Below, piece after piece: positions 26,855 to 33,802 of a stretch of DNA of 64,000 nucleotides (positions within the stretch are counted from its first letter, which is position 1; the number at the start of each line of letters is the position of its first letter). The notes below the pieces were generated by a model, which worked only from the letters and a program-made list of their open reading frames with translations, was not told where the DNA came from and searched no databases. The stretch comes from an uncultured Paracoccaceae bacterium (GTDB lineage: Bacteria > Pseudomonadota > Alphaproteobacteria > Rhodobacterales > Rhodobacteraceae): assembly GCA_937924905.1 (NCBI GenBank), contig CALDUK010000006.1:1-64000 (forward strand), in the 5' to 3' direction. Both the position numbers and the translations under genes were made by a program.

Positions 26855-28102
26855 TCAGGCGCCTTCGGCGGCTGTAACGTTGGTTTCGTGAATAGATGCG
26901 GCAAGTTTCTGCACTTCTTTCCGCAAGGGATTTTTTGCAGCGACTTCAGAAAGCGGGACGCCGTGATCGTTCGATTGCACAACTTGCTTCCCGCCATCGG
27001 GCATCAGGACTTCGATCTTGATGTCCAAGCTTTCGGCCATGCGTTTGATCCGGCTTTTGCCGTTCAGGTCTGTGAACCCCGGCGCACGGTTCAGCACATA
27101 GCGCAGTTTTTCATAGGGCAGTTCTTCGCCTTTCAATGCGCGAATAACCCGAAGGGTGTTCTGGGCCGAGCGCATGTCCAGTTCGGTCATGCCGAAATAA
27201 ACATCCGCTTCGGTCAGCACGCTTTCGGTCCACATCACGATGGTGCGCGGCATGTCGATCACCACGTAGTCGAAGTTTGACTTGGCGACGTCGATGATTT
27301 TCTTGACGTCTTTCTGTTCGATGATGTCGAGCGGAATAAGTTCGCCCGGTGCCGTCAGAACATGCAGCTTTTCATTATAGGTCAGCAGCGCCTGCATAAA
27401 GCTGTCGCTGTCCATCGTGTCGGTGTCTTGCAGCAGTTCAAACACCGATTCGCGGCGTGGCAGATCGAGATATGTCGCGACCGAGCCGAATTGCAGATCA
27501 AGATCCAGAAGGCACACGCGCAAAGCGTCATCACCTTCGTCGATATTCGCCAATTCCCACGCCAGGTTAACCGCAAACGTCGTTGCACCGGTACCACCGG
27601 CCAAGGCGTGCACTGGCAGAACCACGCCGTCACGGTCACCCGTTGCCTTGAGATTGCTGGCGATATTTGCCGCAACCATTTCAGCCTGTTGCGCTTTTTC
27701 GCGCATACGGTCAATCGCGTCGTGCAACGCGCCGTCAGGAAGGGGGTAGGGGATAAATTCTTCTGCGCCCAGCTTCAAAAGCTTGTGCAGGATGATCGGG
27801 CTGACTTCTTCGGCAACGACCAGAACTTTGATTTTCTGTGCGCGCGCGCGCCGTACCAGATCGGTGATCAGGTCAATCTGACCTTCATCATCCTGATCAA
27901 TTGCCAGCGCTACAAATTCCAGATGGTCCGCTTCGGGTTGATCGAAAAAGACCGCAGCGTCTTCAAGCGAAAGATCGCCCCAGTTTTCACCGCATTCATT
28001 TTCCATGTCTTCGATCAGGAGATCAAATTCCTGAACGTCCCGGCTGATTGTGCAGGCGACGATCGGTGCCGCTTCTTCCTGCAATGCCGCGTTGCTACTC
28101 AT
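26855..28102 (-). CDS. cpaE: Tad pilus localisation protein CpaE/TadZ
   Basis: A 415-aa protein. An N-terminal response-regulator-like receiver domain (about 10-125, VVAEEVSPIILHKLLKLGAE) is followed by a MinD/ParA-type ATPase-like domain. The P-loop is degenerate: ALAGGTGATTFAVN has alanine where the catalytic lysine of GGxGKT should be. Switch-like VCLLDLDLQFGSVATYLDLP and DYVVIDMPRTIVMWTES are present. TadZ proteins position the pilus machine, often at a pole. The ATG at 28102 is chosen for the GGAAGGACGTGAGGG stretch before it. It heads the third transcription unit of the locus, after a terminator. Confidence 0.93.
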   Translation of the reverse strand: MSSNAALQEEAAPIVACTISRDVQEFDLLIEDMENECGENWGDLSLEDAAVFFDQPEADHLEFVALAIDQDDEGQIDLITDLVRRARAQKIKVLVVAEEVSPIILHKLLKLGAEEFIPYPLPDGALHDAIDRMREKAQQAEMVAANIASNLKATGDRDGVVLPVHALAGGTGATTFAVNLAWELANIDEGDDALRVCLLDLDLQFGSVATYLDLPRRESVFELLQDTDTMDSDSFMQALLTYNEKLHVLTAPGELIPLDIIEQKDVKKIIDVAKSNFDYVVIDMPRTIVMWTESVLTEADVYFGMTELDMRSAQNTLRVIRALKGEELPYEKLRYVLNRAPGFTDLNGKSRIKRMAESLDIKIEVLMPDGGKQVVQSNDHGVPLSEVAAKNPLRKEVQKLAASIHETNVTAAEGA

Positions 28103-28206
28103 ATCCCTCACGTCCTTCCGTACTGGCCCCAAAACCTGAAAGGGGGCGCTCACCAAGACGACACGTCGAGTCGCGACGCACTTCGCCTTGAGGGTCAGAA
28201 ATGACG

Positions 28207-28218
28207 GCCAATATTGGC
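28207..28218. promoter_or_regulatory. Perfect 12-bp palindrome before cpaE
   Basis: GCCAATATTGGC is fully self-complementary and lies 105 bases before the cpaE start, between the upstream terminator and the gene. Its position fits an operator, but no known regulator is identified. A possible minus-strand promoter (TTGATC, 16 bases, TAATTA) sits just upstream near 28240-28266. Both are sequence impressions. Confidence 0.35.
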
Positions 28219-28265
28219 GACATTGAGGCTAAAAGATCGTAATTATTCGATATTCAACAACGATC

Positions 28266-28302
28266 AAAACAAACGAAAAGGGCGGCCAACTGGCCGCCCT
28301 TT
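28266..28302 (-). terminator. Intrinsic terminator inside the tad locus, after the small lipoprotein
   Basis: An 11-bp perfect stem (AAAGGGCGGCC / GGCCGCCCTTT) at 28277-28302 with a 4-base loop is followed on the minus strand by TTTTCGTTTGTTTTG. It lies 21 bases after the lipoprotein stop and 175 bases before the cpaE start. It should largely separate cpaC-lipoprotein transcripts from the motor genes. Confidence 0.8.
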
Positions 28303-28322
28303 GCTTTGATATTGCTTGGGTT

Positions 28323-28685
28323 TTAGCCGCCTTCGATGGCCGCCAGCCCTCCGCCGATACGACTTGGAGCGGTCGCGCTGCTGACATAGCCGCCCCAGAT
28401 CACCTGAGCATAGCGGCCGTTCAGATGGCCCGAGCACATAACGTTGCCCGAAACATAGCGCGGGCTGCCTGGTGCGCTCTTTGGATCAAGCGCCACGACA
28501 GCATCAGGAATTATGGTGCCTTTGGCCTGGCCCGTGCACATCTGTGCCAGCATGTTGTTCATCGTCGGGTTGCCGAAACCACCTTCGTCGATGAGTGCGC
28601 CCGCTTCCTTGTTGAAGTTGTCGCCGCATGCGGTGAGGGCAAGAAGCCCGGCGCCTGCAATGATGGATTTTGTTGTGAAGGTCAT
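28323..28685 (-). CDS. Small lipoprotein of the Tad locus, unknown family
   Basis: A 120-aa lipoprotein with signal MTFTTKSIIAGAGLLALTAC (lipobox LTAC, acylated C20). The mature part has C50 and C84, which could form a disulfide, and a Gly-rich end (GRYAQVIWGGYVSSATAPSR). It occupies the slot between cpaC and cpaE where CpaD normally sits, but is much shorter than CpaD and I see no CpaD motif. It may be a reduced CpaD or a secretin pilotin; that is inference. GGAG precedes the ATG, overlapping the cpaC end region. A strong terminator follows. Confidence 0.8.
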   Translation of the reverse strand: MTFTTKSIIAGAGLLALTACGDNFNKEAGALIDEGGFGNPTMNNMLAQMCTGQAKGTIIPDAVVALDPKSAPGSPRYVSGNVMCSGHLNGRYAQVIWGGYVSSATAPSRIGGGLAAIEGG

Positions 28686-28690
28686 TGGTC

Positions 28691-30100
28691 TTACTCCATC
28701 ACATAGCCGTAGGAACCGCCGAAGTCTTGCTTGGCAACTTCTGCTGCCGCGCCAGCGGTTGGGGCACCTGCCGGACGCGCAACGCGACCGAAGAGGAACA
28801 GTTCAGCTTCTGTCGGCGGCCGCACGCGGTCGGTCGGCAGAGCCAGTGCATCGCCGCGAACCGGGGTCACGAGATGCGGTGTGATGATGACCACCAGCTC
28901 GGACTGGTCGCGCTGATAGGACGTGCTGCGGAACAGGGCACCAAGGATTGGAACGTCGCCCAACCAGGGTGTCTGTGTCGCCGCGTCGCTGAAGTCGTCC
29001 TGCAACAGGCCTGCAATCGCGAAGCTTTGACCATCCAGCATTTCAACTGTGGTTTCCGTTTCACGACGGCTGAACGCGTTCACCGAAATGCCGCTGCCTG
29101 TCACGCTAACCGAATCGTCAATCGCCGATACAGCCGCATTCAGTTCAAGATTGATGCGGTTTCCATCGACCACGCGAGGGGTGAACGTCAATTGAACACC
29201 AAACGGGCGGTATTCAATGGCGATCCCATCATCGTCGGACACCGGGATGGGATATTCACCACCCGCAAGGAAGCTTGCTTCCTGACCCGACAAAGCGACC
29301 AGGTTTGGTTCAGCAAGTGTGCGCACCAGATTCTTCGATTCGAGGGCTTCCAAAAGGACGCGGAACGCGACGCCACCGATATCGAAGGCTGTCCGAAGCT
29401 GGCCACCACCAAAGTTTGGTGTGAACTGCACCGCGACGTCGCCCAAGTTGCCGCCGTTTGCGCTGCCAGCGCCAAGCGCACCATCAAACGACGTGCCTGC
29501 GCCCTCGTCAAACGAGATGCCGCCGGTCAGGCTTTTGATCACCGACCGCTGAACTTCCGCGAACCGTACTTTCAGCATGACCTGCTGCGTGCCGCCAACC
29601 GTCATCAGGTTGGACACGCGTTCGGGTGCATACCGGTTTGCCAGGCTAAGTGCCCGATCAAGCTTTTCGATCGAGGATACAACGCCTGACAGAACGATGC
29701 CGTCATTTGCGGTACGCACTTCGATGCCTTCACCGGGAAGGATTTGGCGAAGCCGTTCCTTGAATTCTGCGATGTCCGGGGTCACCTGTACTTCGACATT
29801 GGTGATCAGACGGCCATCGGCGCCCAGAAGTGTCAGCGTTGTCCGGCCGGGTGCTTTGCCAAGCACATAGATCGTACGATCCGACAGTGTTGAAATGTCA
29901 GCAATGCCAGGATTGGCGATGCTGAGTTCTGCAAAAGGATTTTCTGCTTCGACAACAACTGCGCGGTTCATTGGAACCTGCAATGCGGACGAAACTTCCC
30001 CCTGCATGATGGTAAGCGATTGCGCACTTGTCTGTGGTGCAGTCGCTGCCGTTACGGCAAGCCCCAATAGGGCTGCCTTTATAACTTTGCTCAAAGTCAT
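28691..30100 (-). CDS. cpaC: Tad pilus outer-membrane secretin CpaC/RcpA
   Basis: A 469-aa protein with a signal peptide (MTLSKVIKAALLGLAVTAAT, cleaved near TSA at 24-26). The N-terminal pilus-biogenesis domain contains VPMNRAVVVEAENPFAELSIANPGIADI. A BON-like region (GIEVRTANDGIVLSGVVSSI) comes next, then the secretin domain, with VMLKVRFAEVQRSV, LNAAVSAIDDSVSV and the secretin signature near VPILGALFRSTSYQRDQSELVVIITPHLV. It forms the outer-membrane pore for Flp fibres. The start at 30100 is preceded by GGAAAGGCAGGTCAC. It begins the second transcription unit of the locus. Confidence 0.94.
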   Translation of the reverse strand: MTLSKVIKAALLGLAVTAATAPQTSAQSLTIMQGEVSSALQVPMNRAVVVEAENPFAELSIANPGIADISTLSDRTIYVLGKAPGRTTLTLLGADGRLITNVEVQVTPDIAEFKERLRQILPGEGIEVRTANDGIVLSGVVSSIEKLDRALSLANRYAPERVSNLMTVGGTQQVMLKVRFAEVQRSVIKSLTGGISFDEGAGTSFDGALGAGSANGGNLGDVAVQFTPNFGGGQLRTAFDIGGVAFRVLLEALESKNLVRTLAEPNLVALSGQEASFLAGGEYPIPVSDDDGIAIEYRPFGVQLTFTPRVVDGNRINLELNAAVSAIDDSVSVTGSGISVNAFSRRETETTVEMLDGQSFAIAGLLQDDFSDAATQTPWLGDVPILGALFRSTSYQRDQSELVVIITPHLVTPVRGDALALPTDRVRPPTEAELFLFGRVARPAGAPTAGAAAEVAKQDFGGSYGYVME

Positions 30101-30169
30101 GTGACCTGCCTTTCCGATCACGCCTCAGTTTCCGGGTTCATGCCCTTATACAGCGCAAGATGTCGGAAT

Positions 30170-30186
30170 GTTGAAAAATTTTCAAC
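30170..30186. promoter_or_regulatory. 17-bp palindrome before cpaC
   Basis: GTTGAAAAATTTTCAAC is a perfect palindrome around a central A, centred about 78 bases before the cpaC start and downstream of the cpaB terminator. A related half, GGTTGAAAG, lies 10 bases further upstream at about 30195. The position and a TATAAG box near 30145 suggest a regulated promoter for cpaC. The regulator is unknown. Confidence 0.4.
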
Positions 30187-30252
30187 AATCAGGGGGTTGA
30201 AAGGCTATTATTATGTGGGACAGAGGCAACACAACGCCACGTTTAGCGTGTC

Positions 30253-30284
30253 AAAGAAAACACGCCACCGAATATGGTGGCGTG
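30253..30284 (-). terminator. Intrinsic terminator between cpaB and cpaC
   Basis: A 9-bp perfect stem (CACGCCACC / GGTGGCGTG) at 30261-30284 with a 6-base loop is followed on the minus strand by TTTTCTTTGA. It lies 28 bases after the cpaB stop. Together with the one at 28266-28302 it divides the pilus locus into three transcription units. Confidence 0.8.
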
Positions 30285-30311
30285 CTTGATTCGTCCGGTT
30301 CTGAAGCGTGT

Positions 30312-31142
30312 TTAGTTCGTGCAGGGGATCTCGATAGAGATAATTTCTTCGCCCTGCCGACGGCGCACAAAGCAACGCTTTGCCGCTTCTTGCTGAACCT
30401 GTGCCTGAATGCCCAATAGATCGCGCTGGTTCACTTTGACTTCTTGGGCCACTTCTTCATCGTCGGCGCCCACCAGAGACAACGACAAACGACCCGTTGA
30501 CTGGGCCTGGGCCAGTTTCGCAGCTTCGGTTGGCGACACTTCCAAAGTCACAGTGCGCGCAACGACAGGGGCGTTGTTGTCTTCATCCGCCGACTGGTTG
30601 ATCGCGATAAGGCGCACTTTGGGCTGGATCAGCTGGGTGACGTTGCCGCCGTTCAGGCTGCCGGTCCAGTAAACGTCCACACGGTCGCCCGGGCGCAAAA
30701 AGCCCGATACGCCTGTCGTGACATCGGTTTTAATTGTGAAGGCACGCATGCCCGGGGCAAGTCGCGACGACACGCCGGCATCTTCGCCGGGGTCCGTGAC
30801 CTTGACCGCCAGGATGGCTTCGTCCGTTTCCATCGCGCGAAGAATGGCGCGTGGAACATCGCTGCCTTCGGGAAACAGGTCGTCGGCTGATGTGAACGCC
30901 CCGCTTGGAATGGCCGCAGTTGGCCAAAGAACGGCTTTCACATCTTGGGTTGTCAGTTTTTGCCCATAGCGCATCTGCTTATTCACAACCATGACGTACT
31001 CGGTCGGAACAATTGCTGCTTTGGCCGCTTCTGCTTCGGCCAGTTGCGCCTGTTGTTGTGCGAAGAAATCGCGGGCCATGTACACGGCGGTTCCGGCCAG
31101 GCCGATGCCAAGCAACAGAACTAATCCAAACACCAATCGCAT
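30312..31142 (-). CDS. cpaB: Tad pilus assembly protein CpaB/RcpC
   Basis: A 276-aa protein anchored by one N-terminal span (MRLVFGLVLLLGIGLAGTAV), with a periplasmic SAF domain near 50-115 (YVMVVNKQMRYGQKLTTQDV, then RAILRAMETDEAILAVKVT). The RcpC-type C-terminal region includes PGMRAFTIKTDVTTGVSGFL and PGDRVDVYW. It ends with a cysteine-containing IEIPCTN. CpaB supports secretin stability and fibre exit. AAGAGGA precedes the ATG at 31142. It follows flp2 by 130 bases, with a hairpin in the gap, and is followed by an intrinsic terminator. Confidence 0.92.
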   Translation of the reverse strand: MRLVFGLVLLLGIGLAGTAVYMARDFFAQQQAQLAEAEAAKAAIVPTEYVMVVNKQMRYGQKLTTQDVKAVLWPTAAIPSGAFTSADDLFPEGSDVPRAILRAMETDEAILAVKVTDPGEDAGVSSRLAPGMRAFTIKTDVTTGVSGFLRPGDRVDVYWTGSLNGGNVTQLIQPKVRLIAINQSADEDNNAPVVARTVTLEVSPTEAAKLAQAQSTGRLSLSLVGADDEEVAQEVKVNQRDLLGIQAQVQQEAAKRCFVRRRQGEEIISIEIPCTN

Positions 31143-31163
31143 CACAAATCCTCTTTGGTTATA

Positions 31164-31190
31164 AACGGGGCGCGCACAGGCGGCCCCGTT
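31164..31190 (-). other. Hairpin in the flp2-cpaB gap
   Basis: An 8-bp perfect stem (AACGGGGC / GCCCCGTT) encloses an 11-base loop, 22 bases before the cpaB start. No T run follows on the minus strand. It may be a leaky terminator or an mRNA-stabilising structure keeping pilin levels above cpaB levels; that is inference. Confidence 0.45.
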
Positions 31191-31272
31191 CATCGAAAGA
31201 CTAACTCATGTATCCCGAACGATTGTGGCGAAAGCTTGAACGAAAACGGGATAAGACATGGAATGTTGATCT

Positions 31273-31479
31273 TTAGTTCAGATCAGTGATCACGAATTCA
31301 ACAGCGGGCGGGGAGGCGCTTTCAAGGCTTGCGCCGACGCTTCCCGATACATCTGTCGCACCGCTGGAAACCGAGGCGATGACAGCGACCCCGAGACCGA
31401 CAATGGCAGCCGTCAAGACAACCCAGTCGACAGTGACTGCGCCATCTTCAGACTCTACAAATTTAATAAGATTCTGCAT
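31273..31479 (-). CDS. flp: Flp family type IVb pilin, second copy
   Basis: A 68-aa prepilin. The short hydrophilic leader MQNLIKFVESEDG ends in the prepilin-peptidase site G|AVTVDWV, followed by the hydrophobic assembly helix VVLTAAIVGLGVAVIASVSS. The residue at +5 is Asp, followed by Trp, rather than the Glu-Tyr of classical Flp pilins. It shares the 17-residue core GAVTVDWVVLTAAIVGL with the upstream copy. GAAGGGGAT precedes the ATG at 31479. The tail is short and acidic, unlike the Gly-rich tail of the other copy. Confidence 0.9.
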   Translation of the reverse strand: MQNLIKFVESEDGAVTVDWVVLTAAIVGLGVAVIASVSSGATDVSGSVGASLESASPPAVEFVITDLN

Positions 31480-31552
31480 GTTGCATCCCCTTCGAAGCAT
31501 CCGACTTCAAAAAGGCACGCGAAGGCCGGATAATTCTGGCTTGAGTGAGTGT

Positions 31553-31576
31553 GAAGGCCGCGGATCCGCGACCTTC
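31553..31576 (-). other. Interrupted hairpin between the two flp genes
   Basis: Arms GAAGG-C-CGCGG and CCGCG-A-CCTTC pair with one C-A mismatch around a tight central GATC. It lies 21 bases after the first flp stop on the minus strand. No T run follows in that direction, so it is more likely a stabiliser or partial attenuator than a full terminator. Confidence 0.45.
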
Positions 31577-31597
31577 CGGTTTTGATAGCAGTAGCTA

Positions 31598-31849
31598 TTA
31601 GCTGTCGGGTGCAGGAGCCGCACCGCCCGACGTCGAGCCGCCGCAGTTGCCGTCAGCAGCAAGACAATCCAGTGTCTGGATCTGTGCGTTTGCCAGGCTT
31701 GACGAAATCTTGTTGGCCAAAGTCGATGTACCACCCTGAACCGAAGTCAGAACGGCGATGCCGAGACCAACGATAGCAGCAGTAAGAACAACCCAGTCAA
31801 CGGTGACCGCACCAGATTCGTCTTTCAGAAAAGCGTTAAAAAGTTTCAT
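31598..31849 (-). CDS. flp: Flp family type IVb pilin, first copy
   Basis: An 83-aa prepilin. The leader MKLFNAFLKDESG is cut before AVTVDWV, with Asp at +5 and Trp at +6. The assembly helix is VVLTAAIVGLGIAVLTSV. The tail contains two cysteines (TLDCLAADGNCGG), which could make a disulfide-closed loop, and ends Gly/Ala/Pro-rich. The second copy lacks both cysteines, so the two pilins probably differ in surface properties; one may be the major and the other a minor subunit. GGAGGGAC precedes the ATG at 31849. As first gene of the locus it should be the most strongly expressed. Confidence 0.9.
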   Translation of the reverse strand: MKLFNAFLKDESGAVTVDWVVLTAAIVGLGIAVLTSVQGGTSTLANKISSSLANAQIQTLDCLAADGNCGGSTSGGAAPAPDS

Positions 31850-32196
31850 GTGTCCCTCCATAGAGCACGCTAGATTACAACATACCGTGACGAACGTTCC
31901 GGCCTCTCACATCCGGAAGGGTGTCCGTTTGGCATGGTTGCTATAAGGGGGGTCAAATTAGGCGAGAGTTTGGCAGTCGTCGTACAATTTTCTATCGAAA
32001 CGTAAATATTTTAAAAATCGGTAAGTAGTTGATTTTGAATGATTAATACAAAATTCACCTTTGCGTATCAGGGATAATTCGCCGTGTATTTCGATACTTT
32101 ACGCGTTTGATGAACAATGTGCCCAATTCGCTCTGGCCTAGAGCACCCGGTTCTGCAAAGATTCTGCCCAGAACATTAACAAAGAACTGATGCAGG
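31850..32196. other. AT-rich divergent region between flp and the lytic transglycosylase gene
   Basis: A 347-base gap with a distinctly AT-rich core at about 31985-32080, unlike the surrounding GC-rich sequence. It must hold the promoters for the pilus locus (minus) and the transglycosylase (plus). I find no clean -35/-10 pair, no full CtrA box (TTAA-N7-TTAAC) and no usable sigma-54 site. No small gene is supported. Confidence 0.6.
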
Positions 32197-33063
32197 ATGT
32201 CGGCCTTGGGAAAAAACGCTGGTTTTATTCTCTTTTTATTTGGATTCGCGTCAATTGTTTTCGCTCAGACACCGGAAACCGCGCAAGAAGGGGGCGATTT
32301 TTCCTTCAAACGTGTCGCACCCCCAACTTCGGACGCGGGCAAGCGCATCACGGTTCAGATCGATCCGGACGAAGAAGTCTTTCGGATAACACCTGGATTT
32401 ACGTCCAGGCGCCCCGGTGACCCTGTCCCGGATGTATCTGCGGCCCTTCCAACCGTGCCCGCCCCACCGACCGAGTTTGATTGGTACTGGGAGGCGGTGT
32501 CGCCCGCCGTTGGCGTGGACGCTGCCGTTCGCTTTGAGCTGGCAATCAATGCAATCCGAGAAAACGCACTGCGTATCGGTACGCCGCGATTGCAAACCAT
32601 GCAGCGCATCGTCGAAGCCCATGGAAGTGCGATTTTGGCTGAAACGATCGGGACACAGGTGTCGCCCGCCCTTGTCCTGGCTGTGATCGCCATAGAAAGC
32701 GCAGGCCGCACAGAAGCGGTCAGTTCAGCAGGGGCCGAGGGGTTGATGCAACTGATGCCTGCCACGGCCGACCGGTTTGGCGTGACCAACAGTTTCGACC
32801 CCAAATTGAATATCAAAGGCGGGGTGGCGTATCTGGACTGGCTTTTGGACGAGTTTGGGCGCGACCCGGTTTTGGCGCTGGCGGGGTACAACGCGGGCGA
32901 AGGGTCGGTGGGCAAGCATCAGGGGGTTCCCCCGTTTGCCGAAACCCGCGCCTATGTCCCCAAAGTGCTGGCCGCATGGAATGTGGCGCGCGGCCTTTGC
33001 CTGACGCCCCCGCAGTTGATCAGCGATGGTTGCGTTTTCGTACGCCAGCGCGCGTCAAACTAG
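32197..33063 (+). CDS. Secreted lytic transglycosylase, SLT type
   Basis: A 288-aa exported protein: a hydrophobic start (MSALGKNAGFILFLFGFASI) with probable cleavage after VFA. A Pro-rich linker runs to about residue 95. The SLT domain has the catalytic glutamate E167 in AVIAIESAG, then SSAGAEGLMQLMPATADRFG, NIKGGVAYLDWLLDEFG and LALAGYNAGEGSV. It cleaves peptidoglycan glycan strands in the periplasm. It diverges from the Tad locus, and such enzymes can open the wall for envelope-spanning pili; the link here is positional only. The ribosome-binding site (TGCAGG) is weak and very close to the ATG. Confidence 0.9.
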   Translation: MSALGKNAGFILFLFGFASIVFAQTPETAQEGGDFSFKRVAPPTSDAGKRITVQIDPDEEVFRITPGFTSRRPGDPVPDVSAALPTVPAPPTEFDWYWEAVSPAVGVDAAVRFELAINAIRENALRIGTPRLQTMQRIVEAHGSAILAETIGTQVSPALVLAVIAIESAGRTEAVSSAGAEGLMQLMPATADRFGVTNSFDPKLNIKGGVAYLDWLLDEFGRDPVLALAGYNAGEGSVGKHQGVPPFAETRAYVPKVLAAWNVARGLCLTPPQLISDGCVFVRQRASN

Positions 33064-33064
33064 C

Positions 33065-33802
33065 TTAGATCTTCAGTTTCTTGAAAACGTGTTCGGGGAT
33101 CGAACGGATCACCGTCATCACCGGCCACCATATGAACGGTGTATATAGTGTGTCTTTCTTCTTATCGGCCGCTTTCAGAATATCGCCTGCAACCTTTTCG
33201 GGCTGCGCGAGGAACGGCAACTTATCCATGCCCCAGGTCATGGCTGTATCAACCGTGCCCGGTTTTACAGTGACAACGTGAACGCCGGAGCGGCCCAGGC
33301 GGTTTCTCAGGCCTGACAGATAGGTGTGAAAGCCTGCTTTTGCCGCACCATATACATAGTTGCCCAAACGCCCCCGGTCACCAGCAACGGAACCGACGCC
33401 GATGACGGTGCCTTTGCCTTTCTGTTCCAGCACAGGGGCAATGGCGGTCAAAAACTGCGCGGGACCGGTAAAACTGTCTGTCACGGTGCCGTCGATCAAG
33501 GACGGGTCTTGATCAATCTCGTCTTGGGGCGGCATCGACCCGACGAAGACTGCGACGCAGACGTCGCCGGCGCATTGTTCGGCCTGCGCAAGGATTGGAT
33601 CAAAGGTTTTGGCATCACGGGCATCAAACGGGACCGCTTCGGCCTGTTCCGCCCCGCGTATTTTGCAATCCTCGGCGATGATCTGCAGTTCGTTTTGATC
33701 GCGTCCCGCCAGTACAAGCGAATGGCCACGTGCGGCCAAGAGGCGCGCAAAGGCGCGCGCGATGGTCGACGTAGCGCCAAGGATGATCCAGGTCTGGCTC
33801 AT
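33065..33802 (-). CDS. DprE2-like SDR reductase (2-keto-arabinose reductase homologue)
   Basis: A 245-aa short-chain dehydrogenase. The nucleotide-binding start is IILGATSTIARAFARLLAARG and the catalytic YxxxK is NYVYGAAKAG, after GVGSVAGDRGR. The C-terminus MTVIRSIPEHVFKKLKI matches, from memory, the end of mycobacterial DprE2 (MMVLRHIPRSIFRKLPI), which few SDRs share. DprE2 reduces the 2-keto intermediate made by DprE1 to decaprenyl-phospho-arabinose. The upstream gene, overlapping by ATGA, is DprE1-like, which supports the call. The polyprenyl-phosphate-linked substrate is inferred. Its stop lies one base from the transglycosylase stop. Confidence 0.8.
   Translation of the reverse strand: MSQTWIILGATSTIARAFARLLAARGHSLVLAGRDQNELQIIAEDCKIRGAEQAEAVPFDARDAKTFDPILAQAEQCAGDVCVAVFVGSMPPQDEIDQDPSLIDGTVTDSFTGPAQFLTAIAPVLEQKGKGTVIGVGSVAGDRGRLGNYVYGAAKAGFHTYLSGLRNRLGRSGVHVVTVKPGTVDTAMTWGMDKLPFLAQPEKVAGDILKAADKKKDTLYTPFIWWPVMTVIRSIPEHVFKKLKI

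Noticed and set aside
21413-31849. Search for TadE, TadF and TadG pseudopilin genes in the Tad locus
   Set aside because: No small single-span pseudopilin genes beyond the two Flp pilins are present; those components must be encoded elsewhere.
31930-31942. TGGCATGGTTGCT resembling a sigma-54 promoter near flp
   Set aside because: The GG and GC elements are only a few bases apart; sigma-54 promoters need about five bases between TGGCAC and TTGC.
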